64,000 nt of DNA from Alphaproteobacteria bacterium (GTDB lineage Bacteria; Pseudomonadota; Alphaproteobacteria; SMXP01): positions 88,130-152,129 of the forward strand of contig JANQPV010000065.1 of NCBI GenBank assembly GCA_028285305.1. Direction: 5' to 3'. The translations under genes were made by a program, and so were the position numbers. This document shows positions 42,720 to 51,942 of this stretch, one piece after another. The first letter of the stretch is position 1; each line of letters begins with the position of its first letter. The notes below the pieces were generated by a model. It worked only from the letters and a program-made list of their open reading frames with translations. It had not been told where the DNA came from and searched no databases.

Positions 42720-45275
42720 GTGGGCGAGTCCCAACAGAGACAATCTGACCACCCCACCCTTCCCGCGCGTACGGAACGGCAGATCGCCTTAACACGCGCC
42801 ATCATCGCGTTTGAACATTTCTGGAATGCGCTCTGGCCCGCCATCGTTCCGCTGGGACTGCTTGTTATTTTCAGTCTCTTTGGCCTCTGGGACGTGTTGC
42901 CTGGTTGGGCTCATTGGGGTCTATTGATTCTGTTGCCTGTTGTCGGCGGGTGTCTGTTTTGGCGTGACATCTCCCATCGCCCATGGCCCACGCGACAGGA
43001 TGCCATCGCGCGTATTGATCGGTACAGCCAAATCTCCGGACGGCCACTCACTGCGTATACAGATGAATTGGCAATCGGATCGAGTGACGGAGAGCTGTCC
43101 ACAGATACTCTTTCAATTTGGAACACATATAAGAACCGGCTTAGATCGAAGCTCAGCCAACTCACGATCAAGGCCCCGGTTTCGCAGCTTCCAGCGAAAG
43201 ACCCGCATGCGATAAGGGTTCTCTTGGCCTTAATCGTTGTGATCGGCCTTTTTGCTTCGGGACCAAACGTACTCGATCGCTTGGCCACGCTCTTCGATCC
43301 AGCGCAAAGCCAATTGGGATCATCAAGCCTCGCGCAGACGGCTTGGATCGCCCCGCCGGATTATACGCGCTTGGCTCCGGTCTATTTGACCGGAGACGTC
43401 GGCAACGGCAGTGAGGTAGCGGTGCCCGCGGGCTCCACGTTCTTTATGCGCGTGCAAAATCTACGCTCCGTACCCGAAATCGAAGCAAGCGCGTTAGAGC
43501 CCAGCCCCAACATAGAATCGGCCCATCGCGCGCCTTTTGAGACTGTCGAGGAGCAAGCTTTTGAGTACTCCACGGATTTAGAAGAAAGTGCCCGCCTTAG
43601 GGTGTTTAGTGGACGGAAAGCCATTTCGGATTGGCTGGTCCGCGTGTCACCTGATCGACCTCCTGTAATTGGATTTACAGAAGATCCGCATGCCACCAAA
43701 TCGAATTCCTTTTCGGTGCCTTATGCGATTTGGGATGATTACGGAGTGGTCACGGCGCGATTGGTGGTGGAAAGCAATCCCGTGTCGCTTCCCGAACTCA
43801 GTGGAGAAGAACCTGCTCCCGAAACAGAAACGCCTGCCGCGTCCGACGAAGAGGAGACTCGGAGCGAATATGCGTTTGACATCGCACATATTTGGCGGAA
43901 CGAGCCGCTGGTCATTGATTTACCACTCAACCAGCTAATCACTCAGCGCACAGAGTCAAAGCATGTTGAAGATCTGGTCTCACATCCATGGGCGGGCAGC
44001 GAAGTTCGCGTTCGATTAGAAGCAACGGACCAACTAGACCAGTCGGGCAAGAGTGAAACTCTTTCGATCACGCTGCCAGAGCGCACTTTTCGGGACCCCC
44101 TCGCAAGAGCGATTATTGAGCAGAGGAGGACTCTCGCCTTTAACCCGGAACGCACGGACCGAACCGTTCAATTTCTTGAGGCGCTTACCCGATTTCCCGA
44201 ACGCTACATAAAAGACAGTACCGTCTATCTCAGTTTGCGGACCGCCACCCGGCGTCTCAAGAGCGTTCAGTCTCTTGCCGACTTAAAGGAGATCAGCCAT
44301 CTCCTTTGGGACACGGCCATGCATATCGAGGACGGCGACCGAGCGGAAATTGCTAAGCGAATCAGTCGTTTAAAGCGTCAGCTTGATGATGCACTTGCGG
44401 AAAACAAGCCGCAAGACGAGATCGACAAAATCATGCGTGCGTTGCAGAACGCGATAAACGAGTACCTCAAGAGCCTGGCCCAAAGCGGTGAGCCGCAGCC
44501 CCTTGACCCCAATGCGCCCACGATTTCGAGCAACGAAATCAATGACATCATGAAAGCCATTGAGGAGATGCTACGAACGGGCAATATGGAGGGGGCAGAG
44601 CGTCTGCTGTCTGAACTCATGGATATGCTGGAAAACCTGGAGATGGTGTCTCCAGGCTCCCGGCCGAATATGGGGCCTGGCGAAAAGGCGATGGAAGACG
44701 CGTTGGGCGATCTCGGCAACATCATCGGAAAGCAAAGAAACCTCTTGGACGAGACGTTTCGTCAGCAACAGGACGGTGATCAGGGGTCGAACGAATCCGG
44801 CATTGCCGGCGATCAGGAAGCGCTGAGGGAGCGCCTTGATGATTTGATGGACAACTTGGACGAGAATGGCGTGGATCTGCCGTCAGAACTGGAACGCGCG
44901 GAACGAGCTATGCGTGGTTCCCAGGAGTCTCTGGAAAATCAAGACCCTTCCGGTGCAGTTACGCAGCAAGAAGAGGCAATCGATCAGCTGCGCGAAGGGG
45001 CACAGGCATTGGCCGAACAGTTGATGGACCAAATGGAACAACAATTAGGTCAATCCGGCAGATCCGAGCAAGGCCGCCAGGCACAAGACTATGATCCCCT
45101 TGGCCGTCCAAAACAGCGCTCGGGACCGGAATACGGAGACAATGTCAAAATTCCAGAAGAGAGGGATCTTCAGCGCGCGCGACGGATTCTCGAAGAGTTG
45201 CGCCGCCGTTCGGCGGAGCGGCATCGGCCGGAGCAGGAACTCGACTATCTCGAGCGGCTGTTGCCGCGCTTCTGA
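42720..45275 (+). CDS. DUF4175 / TIGR02302 membrane protein
   Basis: An 851-residue protein. Three membrane helices lie in the first 180 residues (NALWPAIVPLGLLVIFSLFG, WGLLILLPVVGGCLFW, ALIVVIGLFASG). A large extracytoplasmic or cytoplasmic region follows, first beta-like, then a long helical part rich in Glu, Asp and Gln with repeated EEAI and RLSxL patterns, ending in Gln/Arg-rich sequence. This is the TIGR02302 family that sits after lysA in many alphaproteobacteria. Its function is not known; neighbours suggest envelope biology. The start is a GTG at 42720 with AAAGGA upstream. It converges on the zinc-ribbon gene, 12 bases apart. Confidence 0.82.
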   Translation: MGESQQRQSDHPTLPARTERQIALTRAIIAFEHFWNALWPAIVPLGLLVIFSLFGLWDVLPGWAHWGLLILLPVVGGCLFWRDISHRPWPTRQDAIARIDRYSQISGRPLTAYTDELAIGSSDGELSTDTLSIWNTYKNRLRSKLSQLTIKAPVSQLPAKDPHAIRVLLALIVVIGLFASGPNVLDRLATLFDPAQSQLGSSSLAQTAWIAPPDYTRLAPVYLTGDVGNGSEVAVPAGSTFFMRVQNLRSVPEIEASALEPSPNIESAHRAPFETVEEQAFEYSTDLEESARLRVFSGRKAISDWLVRVSPDRPPVIGFTEDPHATKSNSFSVPYAIWDDYGVVTARLVVESNPVSLPELSGEEPAPETETPAASDEEETRSEYAFDIAHIWRNEPLVIDLPLNQLITQRTESKHVEDLVSHPWAGSEVRVRLEATDQLDQSGKSETLSITLPERTFRDPLARAIIEQRRTLAFNPERTDRTVQFLEALTRFPERYIKDSTVYLSLRTATRRLKSVQSLADLKEISHLLWDTAMHIEDGDRAEIAKRISRLKRQLDDALAENKPQDEIDKIMRALQNAINEYLKSLAQSGEPQPLDPNAPTISSNEINDIMKAIEEMLRTGNMEGAERLLSELMDMLENLEMVSPGSRPNMGPGEKAMEDALGDLGNIIGKQRNLLDETFRQQQDGDQGSNESGIAGDQEALRERLDDLMDNLDENGVDLPSELERAERAMRGSQESLENQDPSGAVTQQEEAIDQLREGAQALAEQLMDQMEQQLGQSGRSEQGRQAQDYDPLGRPKQRSGPEYGDNVKIPEERDLQRARRILEELRRRSAERHRPEQELDYLERLLPRF

Positions 45276-45287
45276 GGAGAGCAGAGC

Positions 45288-45956
45288 CTATTCGATTTCG
45301 TCTGCGGCCGCAAAACGGACAACGATATCGAACGCCTCAACGGGCGGATATCCGAGGCGGGTTTCAAAACGATAAGACTGGCCCGGATCAAGCTCGGTCA
45401 CAGGCAAAGGCACAACCCAATCATAGAGTTCGCGTTTTTGATTGTCGCGGAGGCTCACATGCAGCGGTGTGACGGACCGGGTCGTGGACACGATGTTTTC
45501 GATTTGGCCCGAAATCGCCAAGACGGGAAGCTGCTCCTCACTGAACTGGGCATACACAACATCCTTGAGGTCTAGGCCCCGGGTGTTCACTGTTATCCCC
45601 AGTGTGGAGTACAGCACGTTGGCTTTCGGCCAGAGTTGCACAATCGGAACACGGAACGCATAGGCGGATTGGACAATCACAGCCACGAAGAGCACCAGGG
45701 CGGCCCAGCTTGCAATTTCGCGAATGTTTGCCAGCATCGAGCGCTTCGCGAGAGCGCTTGAAAAGACGGACTGATAGGGGTTGCCTGTCGCCACACCGAC
45801 TTCGTTTTCAATCGTTATTTGCAGAGCTGACGCGTCCGGCGGCCCTTGGAACCAACAATGGCCGCAATTTGTGCATTTAACAGTGCGTCCAGAAGGAGCA
45901 AATCGGCCGCCCTCTGCCATGTACCTGGTGTTACAAGACGGACAGGTGAGAATCAT
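45288..45956 (-). CDS. MJ0042 zinc-ribbon protein with DUF3426-like domain
   Basis: A 222-residue protein. The N terminus is a CxxC...CxxC zinc ribbon (CPSCNTRYMAEGGRFAPSGR to CTNCGHCWFQGP). One membrane helix (EIASWAALVLFVAVIVQSAYA) precedes a beta-rich domain (VNTRGLDLKDVVYAQFSEEQ to RFETRLGYPPVEAFDIVVRF) of the DUF3426 type. It is divergent from ftsE, a neighbourhood I know from other alphaproteobacteria. A regulatory or envelope-sensing role is only a guess. Confidence 0.87.
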   Translation of the reverse strand: MILTCPSCNTRYMAEGGRFAPSGRTVKCTNCGHCWFQGPPDASALQITIENEVGVATGNPYQSVFSSALAKRSMLANIREIASWAALVLFVAVIVQSAYAFRVPIVQLWPKANVLYSTLGITVNTRGLDLKDVVYAQFSEEQLPVLAISGQIENIVSTTRSVTPLHVSLRDNQKRELYDWVVPLPVTELDPGQSYRFETRLGYPPVEAFDIVVRFAAADEIE

Positions 45957-46138
45957 ACAGCAATCGCTTATTCCAATCGGAACCGCGGTCCATAATCAGC
46001 CGGGTCGTGTTAACGATGAAACCTAGAGCAACCGAATCGAAGTTAATTAGATATTGCGAAAGTGTTAACGGTTTGTTGCCAAAGCTGGGATGAAACGGAA
46101 GTTGAAGAAATTTGTGATGCGAAAGGCGACATGAAGCC

Positions 46139-46858
46139 GTGATCAAATTCGACAATGTGGGCGTGAGGTATGGTGTCGGCGAGGAGATCCTCAGCGATGT
46201 TTCCTTTTATCTTGATCCCGGAACGTTCCATTTCTTAACCGGACCTTCCGGGGCCGGAAAAACCTCCCTTTTGAAGCTTATGTATCTTGGGCATCGGCCG
46301 TCGCGCGGGATGATTTCTCTGTTCGGACACGATCTTTCAAACCTCACCCGGAACGAACTTCCGGAAATCAGACGGCGGATCGGGGTTGTGTTCCAAGATT
46401 TTCGCCTTCTCGACCATTTAACTGCCTTCGAGAACGTCGCCCTGCCTTTGCGTATTGCCGGACACGATCACGGTGAGTACGAGTCCGATGTCGCCGAACT
46501 GCTGACTTGGGTCGGTCTTGGCGACAGACTTCATGCTAAACCATCTACTTTGTCGGGCGGCGAAAAACAACGCGTGGCCATCGCCCGGGCCGTCATTGGC
46601 AAACCAGACCTGCTGCTGGCCGATGAACCCACAGGTAATGTCGATCCAGAAATTGGCACACGGATTATGCGCCTCTTCTTGGAGCTCAACCGAATGGGAA
46701 CGTGTGTGGTCATCGCGACACACGATACGCAGCACTTAAAGCGCTTTCCCAGACAACGGCTGAGTCTCGACCGGGGCCGATTGAGTGTCCTTCCCCCGCT
46801 CGAGGTGGTTCAGTCTGAGCGCGAAAGCTTTTCGGATGAGGCAGAGGTACCCCAATGA
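46139..46858 (+). CDS. ftsE: Cell division ATP-binding protein FtsE
   Basis: A 239-residue ABC ATPase working with FtsX to activate peptidoglycan hydrolases at the septum. Walker A is TGPSGAGKTSLLKL, the Q-loop VVFQDFRLLDH, the signature LSGGEKQRVAIARA and Walker B LLLADEPTGNVD. The C terminus is about 15 residues longer than E. coli FtsE. The start is a GTG at 46139 following an AAAGG-type site; ftsX overlaps it by four bases. Confidence 0.93.
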   Translation: MIKFDNVGVRYGVGEEILSDVSFYLDPGTFHFLTGPSGAGKTSLLKLMYLGHRPSRGMISLFGHDLSNLTRNELPEIRRRIGVVFQDFRLLDHLTAFENVALPLRIAGHDHGEYESDVAELLTWVGLGDRLHAKPSTLSGGEKQRVAIARAVIGKPDLLLADEPTGNVDPEIGTRIMRLFLELNRMGTCVVIATHDTQHLKRFPRQRLSLDRGRLSVLPPLEVVQSERESFSDEAEVPQ

Positions 46859-47862
46859 CAAGTACCGAGACCCGCCCGGCGCGCGCGGCCTCTCAATCCA
46901 CCCAGGGGCCGGATCGCGTTCAGCAAAGTGTGCTGCCCAACGTGGCTGAAAGAAATAAAGGCAGCATGCAGATCTTGCCACGCCATGACGGCGAGCGCCG
47001 TTCGCTTCTCGCGGTGGTTGCGGTCATGTGTTATTTGGCTTCTCTAGCAGGAGCCGGGGTCATCGGTATACAAGCGGCAACCGAACGCTGGACGACAGGA
47101 TTAACAAGCACGGTTACCGTGAAGCTCAAACCGCAGAACGATCTGCGTTCCGGTGATCCAGGTTTTGAGAACAGCCGTTTGGGGCTCGTCATCGAAGCCA
47201 TTCGCGGAACGTCCGGCGTTCAACGGGTTGAACTCATCGATAAGGAAGTTACCCAGCAGCTCCTGGAGCCATGGCTAGATCCCGATATCATTCCGGACTC
47301 GTTGCCGATTCCGGATCTCATCGACATTCAAATCGATCCTCTAGCTCCGCCCGACTTTGATGAGTTGGAGTCAAGAATAAAGACCGTCGACAGTTCGGCC
47401 GAACTTGACAACCATATGAGATGGAATGATCGCATACTGTCTTTTGCCAACATTATACATCTCGTTGCTGTTTTCATTCTCGTGATCATCAGTCTGACGA
47501 CGGTTGTTATTGTGATCTTCGCCACGCGCGCTTTGTTGTCCGCGCGGCAAGAAGTCGTAGAGGTGATGCATCTGATCGGCGCCCACGATGCAGCGATCGC
47601 CAGCGAATTCCAAAAAAGCTTTCTCATAACCGGGCTGCAAGGGGGCGTTATCGGTGTCTTGGGCGCAATCGGAACGATTGCCCTGGTGTCCGCCTTGTCG
47701 GGGAATGTGTCCGGTGTTTCATCTGCTGCTCTGCTGCCGCCGGTTCAACTTGATGCCTTAGCCCTGGCGCCGATCTATGCCGTTCCCCTTGTTGCAGCCG
47801 CCATCACGACGATTACGGCCCGCTTCACGGTGCTGCAAGTCATCAAAAGCACAATGTATTAG
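46855..47862 (+). CDS. ftsX: Cell division protein FtsX
   Basis: A 335-residue four-helix membrane protein partnering FtsE. The N-terminal cytoplasmic tail of about 50 residues precedes helix 1 (SLLAVVAVMCYLASLAGAGV). An external domain with TVTVKLKPQND and DKEVTQQLLEPWL follows, then three helices and the conserved cytoplasmic segment RQEVVEVMHLIGAHDAAIAS. The overlap with ftsE (ATGA-type, four bases) indicates coupled translation. A hairpin and T-run follow. Confidence 0.93.
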   Translation: MTSTETRPARAASQSTQGPDRVQQSVLPNVAERNKGSMQILPRHDGERRSLLAVVAVMCYLASLAGAGVIGIQAATERWTTGLTSTVTVKLKPQNDLRSGDPGFENSRLGLVIEAIRGTSGVQRVELIDKEVTQQLLEPWLDPDIIPDSLPIPDLIDIQIDPLAPPDFDELESRIKTVDSSAELDNHMRWNDRILSFANIIHLVAVFILVIISLTTVVIVIFATRALLSARQEVVEVMHLIGAHDAAIASEFQKSFLITGLQGGVIGVLGAIGTIALVSALSGNVSGVSSAALLPPVQLDALALAPIYAVPLVAAAITTITARFTVLQVIKSTMY

Positions 47863-47865
47863 GCC

Positions 47866-47898
47866 CTGACAACTTTACCGTCAGAGTTGCTTTTTTTT
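47866..47898 (+). terminator. Possible weak terminator after ftsX
   Basis: CTGAC (47866-47870) pairs with GTCAG, and CAACT with AGTTG in an alternative fold, followed after one base by eight T residues (47891-47898). Stem is short, so efficiency may be modest. Confidence 0.5.
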
Positions 47899-47958
47899 CG
47901 TCAACTTGCCAAAAGCGGTGAGGCGTAAGTCTATTTTCACAACGTTGCGGAGGAGCGC

Positions 47959-48552
47959 ATGGCTAAAACTGACGATCATGAAATTGTTTCCATCTACCCG
48001 TTCACGGACGAAGAACGAGATACTTTGCTCGAACACGCTCAAGAATGCGTTCTCATGTGGGCGACCAAAGACGGATGGCCCGTTGGTGTGACCCATGCCT
48101 ATGTGTGGAAAGACGGAAAGATTTGGCTGACATTCGCAGCTCATCGCCACAGAACCGTTGCGATCAAACGTGACAACCGCGTTTCTGTGAATGTGAGTTC
48201 CTTGAGTTATGGCGGCACTCAGCCAGAGGGCGCTCCCACCGGCGCAATCACCATCAAGGGCAAAGGCGAGTTCTTTGAGGACGAAGAGACCAAGAAATGG
48301 TTTTATCCCGCGTTGGCGAAAAAGGTGAACCCCAACAATCCCGACGGAGAAGCCTTTTTCAACAATTTGCTCGATTCTCCAACGCGGGTCATGCTCGCTG
48401 TCACCCCCGAAAAATACATTATGTACAACAGTGGAACGGCGGGCAAACACATGGCTGGAACCGCGACTGAAGAGGAGTTGGGCGAACGCCTGGAATCCGA
48501 CGCGGTGCGCATGAACGAAGAACGAAAAAAACGCGGCCTCCCGGAACGCTAG
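47959..48552 (+). CDS. Pyridoxamine 5'-phosphate oxidase-like FMN-binding protein
   Basis: A 197-residue split-barrel flavin-fold protein. WATKDGWPVGVTHAYVWKDG, LTFAAHRHRTVAIKRDNRVS and GAITIKGKGEFFEDEETKKW match the PNPOx-like family, which binds FMN or F420 and reduces diverse substrates. It is not the vitamin B6 enzyme PdxH. GGAGG precedes the ATG at eight bases. Function unknown. Confidence 0.8.
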   Translation: MAKTDDHEIVSIYPFTDEERDTLLEHAQECVLMWATKDGWPVGVTHAYVWKDGKIWLTFAAHRHRTVAIKRDNRVSVNVSSLSYGGTQPEGAPTGAITIKGKGEFFEDEETKKWFYPALAKKVNPNNPDGEAFFNNLLDSPTRVMLAVTPEKYIMYNSGTAGKHMAGTATEEELGERLESDAVRMNEERKKRGLPER

Positions 48553-48846
48553 TTTGCACTCAGGCGAGAGCGTGATCGTCGGTCGTTGAAGGATTAACCG
48601 GCCCCGTGAGCCAGGTCCGTTCGCGTATATGTGCCTTCGCGCCGTCAGGATACGCGCACAACAAAGAACAAACCGACTTGTGTTGTGTTTTCGGTGAAAT
48701 CCAAAACGGCTTTAGGCAGGACAGGTGGCCGTCCTGGTGGCCACCAATCTGCCATATAATCAGGGCATTCTTATTGGTTAATCGCCCCGCCCCACCCGGC
48801 CGGGTCTTATGATATTATATTAGCAATCCGATGATAGGGTTGCCCG
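48553..48846. other. Gap before the YdcF gene with interlocked inverted repeats
   Basis: 294 bases with no credible gene. It contains interlocked inverted repeats at 48717-48745, a perfect palindrome ACCCGGCCGGGT at 48794-48805, and an AT-rich stretch (48808-48822) that may be the -10 region for the YdcF gene. Confidence 0.55.
48717..48745 (+). promoter_or_regulatory. Interlocked inverted repeats, possible pseudoknot or switch
   Basis: Stem A pairs CAGGAC (48717-48722) with GTCCTG (48731-48736). Stem B pairs GGTGGCC (48724-48730) with GGCCACC (48739-48745). The halves alternate A-B-A-B, so the stems either exclude each other or form an H-type pseudoknot with very short loops. It is about 100 bases before the YdcF start. 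Confidence 0.4.
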
Positions 48847-49476
48847 ATGGGAAACACGCAAGTTCACGGCCAAATCAAAGCCCGAAAGTACCGATCCCGG
48901 CGCCTTCTTCCGTGGCTGCTTGTGATCCTCGTGGGTATTTGGGCCCTCGGTTTCTTTAGATTTACTGAACAGGTCAGAGCGCCGAGGGCGGTCCCCAGCG
49001 ATGCGGACGCCATTGTGGTTTTGACGGGGGGCGAGCAAAGGCTGATGGAGGCTCTTAACCTGCTCGCACAAGGTAAAGGCGAACGTCTCCTCATTTCCGG
49101 GGTTAATCCGGTCGCAACCAAAGCGGAGTTGCAGCGGCTTTTTCCCATATCCAGTGACTTGTTCGATTGTTGTGTCGATATCGATTACGCTGCGGAAAAC
49201 ACCATCGGAAACGCGAACGAGACCGCTGAATGGGTTACCAATAACGGGTTTTCCTCTTTGATCGTGGTCACGGCGAACTATCATATGCCGAGGAGCCTCA
49301 TTGAATTTGAAAGGGCTCTTCCGAATGTTTCGATCAGCGCGTATGCCATCCCAACCGAGCGGGTCGAGATAAACCGGTGGTATTATCGCGCACAGACTGC
49401 ACTTTTTTTGGCGAACGAATACAACAAGTTCCTTGCAGCCAAAACGAGGATTGGGATATTGTCTGCGCTGGGATAA
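48847..49476 (+). CDS. YdcF/DUF218-family membrane protein
   Basis: A 209-residue protein with an N-terminal basic tail and one membrane helix (LLPWLLVILVGIWALGFF). The DUF218 domain shows DAIVVLTGGEQRLMEALNLL, LLISGVNP, ENTIGNANETAEW and VVTANYHMPRSL. Family members (YdcF, SanA, ElyC) act in envelope maintenance. Its stop (49474-49476) is seven bases before the plsC ATG. Confidence 0.87.
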   Translation: MGNTQVHGQIKARKYRSRRLLPWLLVILVGIWALGFFRFTEQVRAPRAVPSDADAIVVLTGGEQRLMEALNLLAQGKGERLLISGVNPVATKAELQRLFPISSDLFDCCVDIDYAAENTIGNANETAEWVTNNGFSSLIVVTANYHMPRSLIEFERALPNVSISAYAIPTERVEINRWYYRAQTALFLANEYNKFLAAKTRIGILSALG

Positions 49477-49483
49477 AGTTGCC

Positions 49484-50260
49484 ATGCAGACAGTACGCTC
49501 CATACTCTTCATGACCATTTTGTACGTCTACACCCCAATCATGGGTGTTGTGGCGCTACCGATCGCTTTAGTCAGTAGGCGGGTGGCCCTCGCGACCGTC
49601 AAACTGTGGACGCATATCTTGTTCGGCGCCCTCAAAGTGTTGTGCGGTATTACGTATGAAATTCGGGGCCGTGAAAACGTTCCGGAGGGTGCGGCCATCT
49701 ACGCTTCCAAACATCAAGCCATGTGGGAGACCGTATCCTACTTTCAGATCTTGGGCGACCCGGCTTTTGTTCTCAAACGAGAGCTGATGATTCTTCCTGT
49801 GTACGGATGGTATAGCGCTATACTGGGGATGATCTCGATCAATCGGGATGGAAAGGCAAAGGCCTTGCGCGCCATGTTAAGCCAGGCCGAAAAAAAGTGT
49901 GCACAGGGACGAGAAGTCGTGATCTTTCCGGAAGGCACGAGGATGGCGCCCGGTACCAAGGGGCCCTATCAGCCAGGTGTTGCTGCTTTGTACAAACATT
50001 TGAACGTCCCCTGTGTTCCCATGGCGCTCAATTCCGGACTTTACTGGCGGCGCGGAAAACACAAAAGGCCCGGCACGATTATCGTTGAGTTCGGAAAACC
50101 CATCGCGCCTGGTCTAAGCCGCAAAAGCTTCATGAAGACGCTCGAAACTGAAATTGAAACGATGGCAAACAAGCTGGCCGATGAAGGCCGTCAGTCGCTT
50201 GGCGAAGACGGTCCGGTTGTCGCAAAAGACCCGGTCTCATCCGGATTGCCGGCGGAGTGA
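49484..50260 (+). CDS. plsC: 1-acylglycerol-3-phosphate O-acyltransferase (PlsC family)
   Basis: A 258-residue membrane enzyme that adds the second acyl chain in phosphatidic acid synthesis. Motif I reads KHQAMWETVSYF, i.e. H-x4-E rather than the usual H-x4-D. Motif III is VIFPEGTRMAPG, and NRDGKAKALRAM and VPCVPMALNSGLYW are also typical. The start at the ATG at 49484 (MQTVRSILF) is chosen, because the longer frame begins inside the YdcF gene. The last 70 bases overlap the converging ChaC-like gene. Confidence 0.88.
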   Translation: MQTVRSILFMTILYVYTPIMGVVALPIALVSRRVALATVKLWTHILFGALKVLCGITYEIRGRENVPEGAAIYASKHQAMWETVSYFQILGDPAFVLKRELMILPVYGWYSAILGMISINRDGKAKALRAMLSQAEKKCAQGREVVIFPEGTRMAPGTKGPYQPGVAALYKHLNVPCVPMALNSGLYWRRGKHKRPGTIIVEFGKPIAPGLSRKSFMKTLETEIETMANKLADEGRQSLGEDGPVVAKDPVSSGLPAE

Positions 50261-50808
50261 GACAATCCATCTGACAGTCGCGCATCGACTGCCGCCCACA
50301 GCGCCTGTAGGCCGGCATCTTCGATTCCCATTGTCAAAAGGTGACCCAAAGTTTCGCGGAGGTACTCCGGATTGCGCCCGGACTTGCCGTGACCACCAAT
50401 GACCAACTGGACTTGCTCTTCCATCGGAAGTTTGCCGGCATATTGTTCGTGCTGCCGGTCGATCAGGAAGCAGAGCGCCGGGGTTCGGTGGCCACTGCCG
50501 TCAAGCAATTCGACCTGGCGTTCGCTCTCCAAATAGACAGAGGTTACTTGCTCTCTTGCCCTGAGATAGGCACGCACACTTTCCGCCTCTTTTGCCGCCA
50601 CGCGATAGGCCACTCCCCGGCACGAGCCGCCGCGGTCCAGTCCGAACACAAGCCCCGGCTTTTGCGGCGTTCCGCGGTGATAGTGTGAATAGACGCAAAA
50701 CGACCGGTGGTAGCCGAATAATTTGGCCGGACCGGATTCTTCATAGCGAAATCCTGGGCGCCACATTAAAGAACCATAGCCAAACACCCACAAATCTTGG
50801 GTGCCCAT
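50191..50808 (-). CDS. ChaC-like gamma-glutamylcyclotransferase
   Basis: A 205-residue GGCT-fold protein. The N terminus WVFGYGSLMWRPGFRYEE is the diagnostic substrate-binding loop, followed by SFCVYSHYHRGTPQKPGLVF and REQVTSVYLE with the catalytic Glu. ChaC enzymes cleave glutathione to 5-oxoproline and Cys-Gly. The start at the ATG at 50808 is preferred to a TTG 30 bases upstream. The 3' end overlaps plsC for 70 bases on the opposite strand. Confidence 0.87.
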   Translation of the reverse strand: MGTQDLWVFGYGSLMWRPGFRYEESGPAKLFGYHRSFCVYSHYHRGTPQKPGLVFGLDRGGSCRGVAYRVAAKEAESVRAYLRAREQVTSVYLESERQVELLDGSGHRTPALCFLIDRQHEQYAGKLPMEEQVQLVIGGHGKSGRNPEYLRETLGHLLTMGIEDAGLQALWAAVDARLSDGLSHSAGNPDETGSFATTGPSSPSD

Positions 50809-50864
50809 CTTATTCGAACCCTGTAGGTTCGACGGCAATCAAATTAGAGGACGAATCGCGACCT

Positions 50865-51938
50865 ATGGACCGCACACTCATCTCCCTTCGCAGCTCTTGG
50901 CACATTTGGGCCCCCGTTCTGTTCTTAATTGTCCTTACTAGCGGATATTGGCTTTTTTGGAACAGTGCAAAAGCGCGCTTGGCAGACGGGATAGACCAGT
51001 GGCGTGCGGCACAGAACGCGAGCGATTTCCAGTTCAACTACGATACCGCCACGTATTCCGGATTTCCCTACCGATTGCACGCCAAATTCAAGAATGCGAC
51101 GCTGTCCAATCCCGGTGCACCCAATCCCTGGACATGGCGGATGGCAGAGCTGCGCCTTCAATCGCTCATCTATGAACCTGGCAAGGTTCTGGCCGACCTC
51201 GCGGGCGAGCATACACTACAGTATGCGGAAAAAGGGAATAACGCTTCTATGCATACATCTTCGGCAGATGTGGATTGGGGTCGGGCTGCCGTTATTCATA
51301 ACGGCACCGCGGTACAGCAAGTTTCCATAAATCTGAGAGATGTGACTGGCCAACTGGACGAAGATCCAGATTCAAACGGTAACATCAGTGCACGAACCAT
51401 AGATATTTATGTCCGTCCAAGTGAAAACAACACTGTGGGGATCACCGAGGATATTGACGTTCTCGTGACGGGCCGAGGTGTGGTCCTGCCGTTCAACGAC
51501 GCTGCCGGACAGCCAGTGGAACCCATGGATCAAATGTTGACCGATGTAACTTTGAAGGGCCTCGGTCCCCATTTGGGGGAAGCCGATGCCGTCAGAGCAT
51601 GGCTCACGAACGATGGATCAGCCCGCGTGCATCAGGTGGCCATTAAATCCAAAACGCTTGACATTGCGGCCGACGGTACATTCTCCGTGGACGGTGCATT
51701 GCGGCCGCTTGGGACTTTTGATGTGCGTGTTGGCCAGCATCAAGCCATCCTCGACTACTTCGTGGGGACGGGCCAGTTGGATCCTGTTGCAGCCAGATCG
51801 ATCAGCCAGATGCTTGCGCTCTTGGCGCTCACGGCGGGCGATGACGAAGGCCGGATCACAACCCCACTGGAAATGAAGCGCGGCAAGCTCTTTGTCGGGC
51901 CTGTTCCGGTGGCCGAGCTCGGGCCCTTGTTTCGCTGA
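50865..51938 (+). CDS. DUF2125 family protein
   Basis: A 357-residue protein with an N-terminal membrane helix (IWAPVLFLIVLTSGYWLFW). The remainder is beta-rich, for example DFQFNYDTATYSGFPYRLHA, AELRLQSLIYEPGKVLADL and LEMKRGKLFVGPVPVAELGP. DUF2125 proteins are nearly restricted to alphaproteobacteria and probably extracytoplasmic, with no assigned function. The ATG at 50865 (MDRTLISLRS) has GAGG upstream; longer frames overlap the ChaC gene. It is followed by copy 1 of the interspersed repeat. Confidence 0.85.
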   Translation: MDRTLISLRSSWHIWAPVLFLIVLTSGYWLFWNSAKARLADGIDQWRAAQNASDFQFNYDTATYSGFPYRLHAKFKNATLSNPGAPNPWTWRMAELRLQSLIYEPGKVLADLAGEHTLQYAEKGNNASMHTSSADVDWGRAAVIHNGTAVQQVSINLRDVTGQLDEDPDSNGNISARTIDIYVRPSENNTVGITEDIDVLVTGRGVVLPFNDAAGQPVEPMDQMLTDVTLKGLGPHLGEADAVRAWLTNDGSARVHQVAIKSKTLDIAADGTFSVDGALRPLGTFDVRVGQHQAILDYFVGTGQLDPVAARSISQMLALLALTAGDDEGRITTPLEMKRGKLFVGPVPVAELGPLFR

Positions 51939-51942
51939 TCTT

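Noticed and set aside
46131..46142. Tiny ATG AAG CCG TGA frame overlapping the ftsE start
   Set aside because: Three codons only; most likely accidental.
48606..48812. A 68-codon plus-strand frame in the gap before YdcF
   Set aside because: No recognisable protein features or ribosome-binding site, and it crosses the interlocked inverted repeats.
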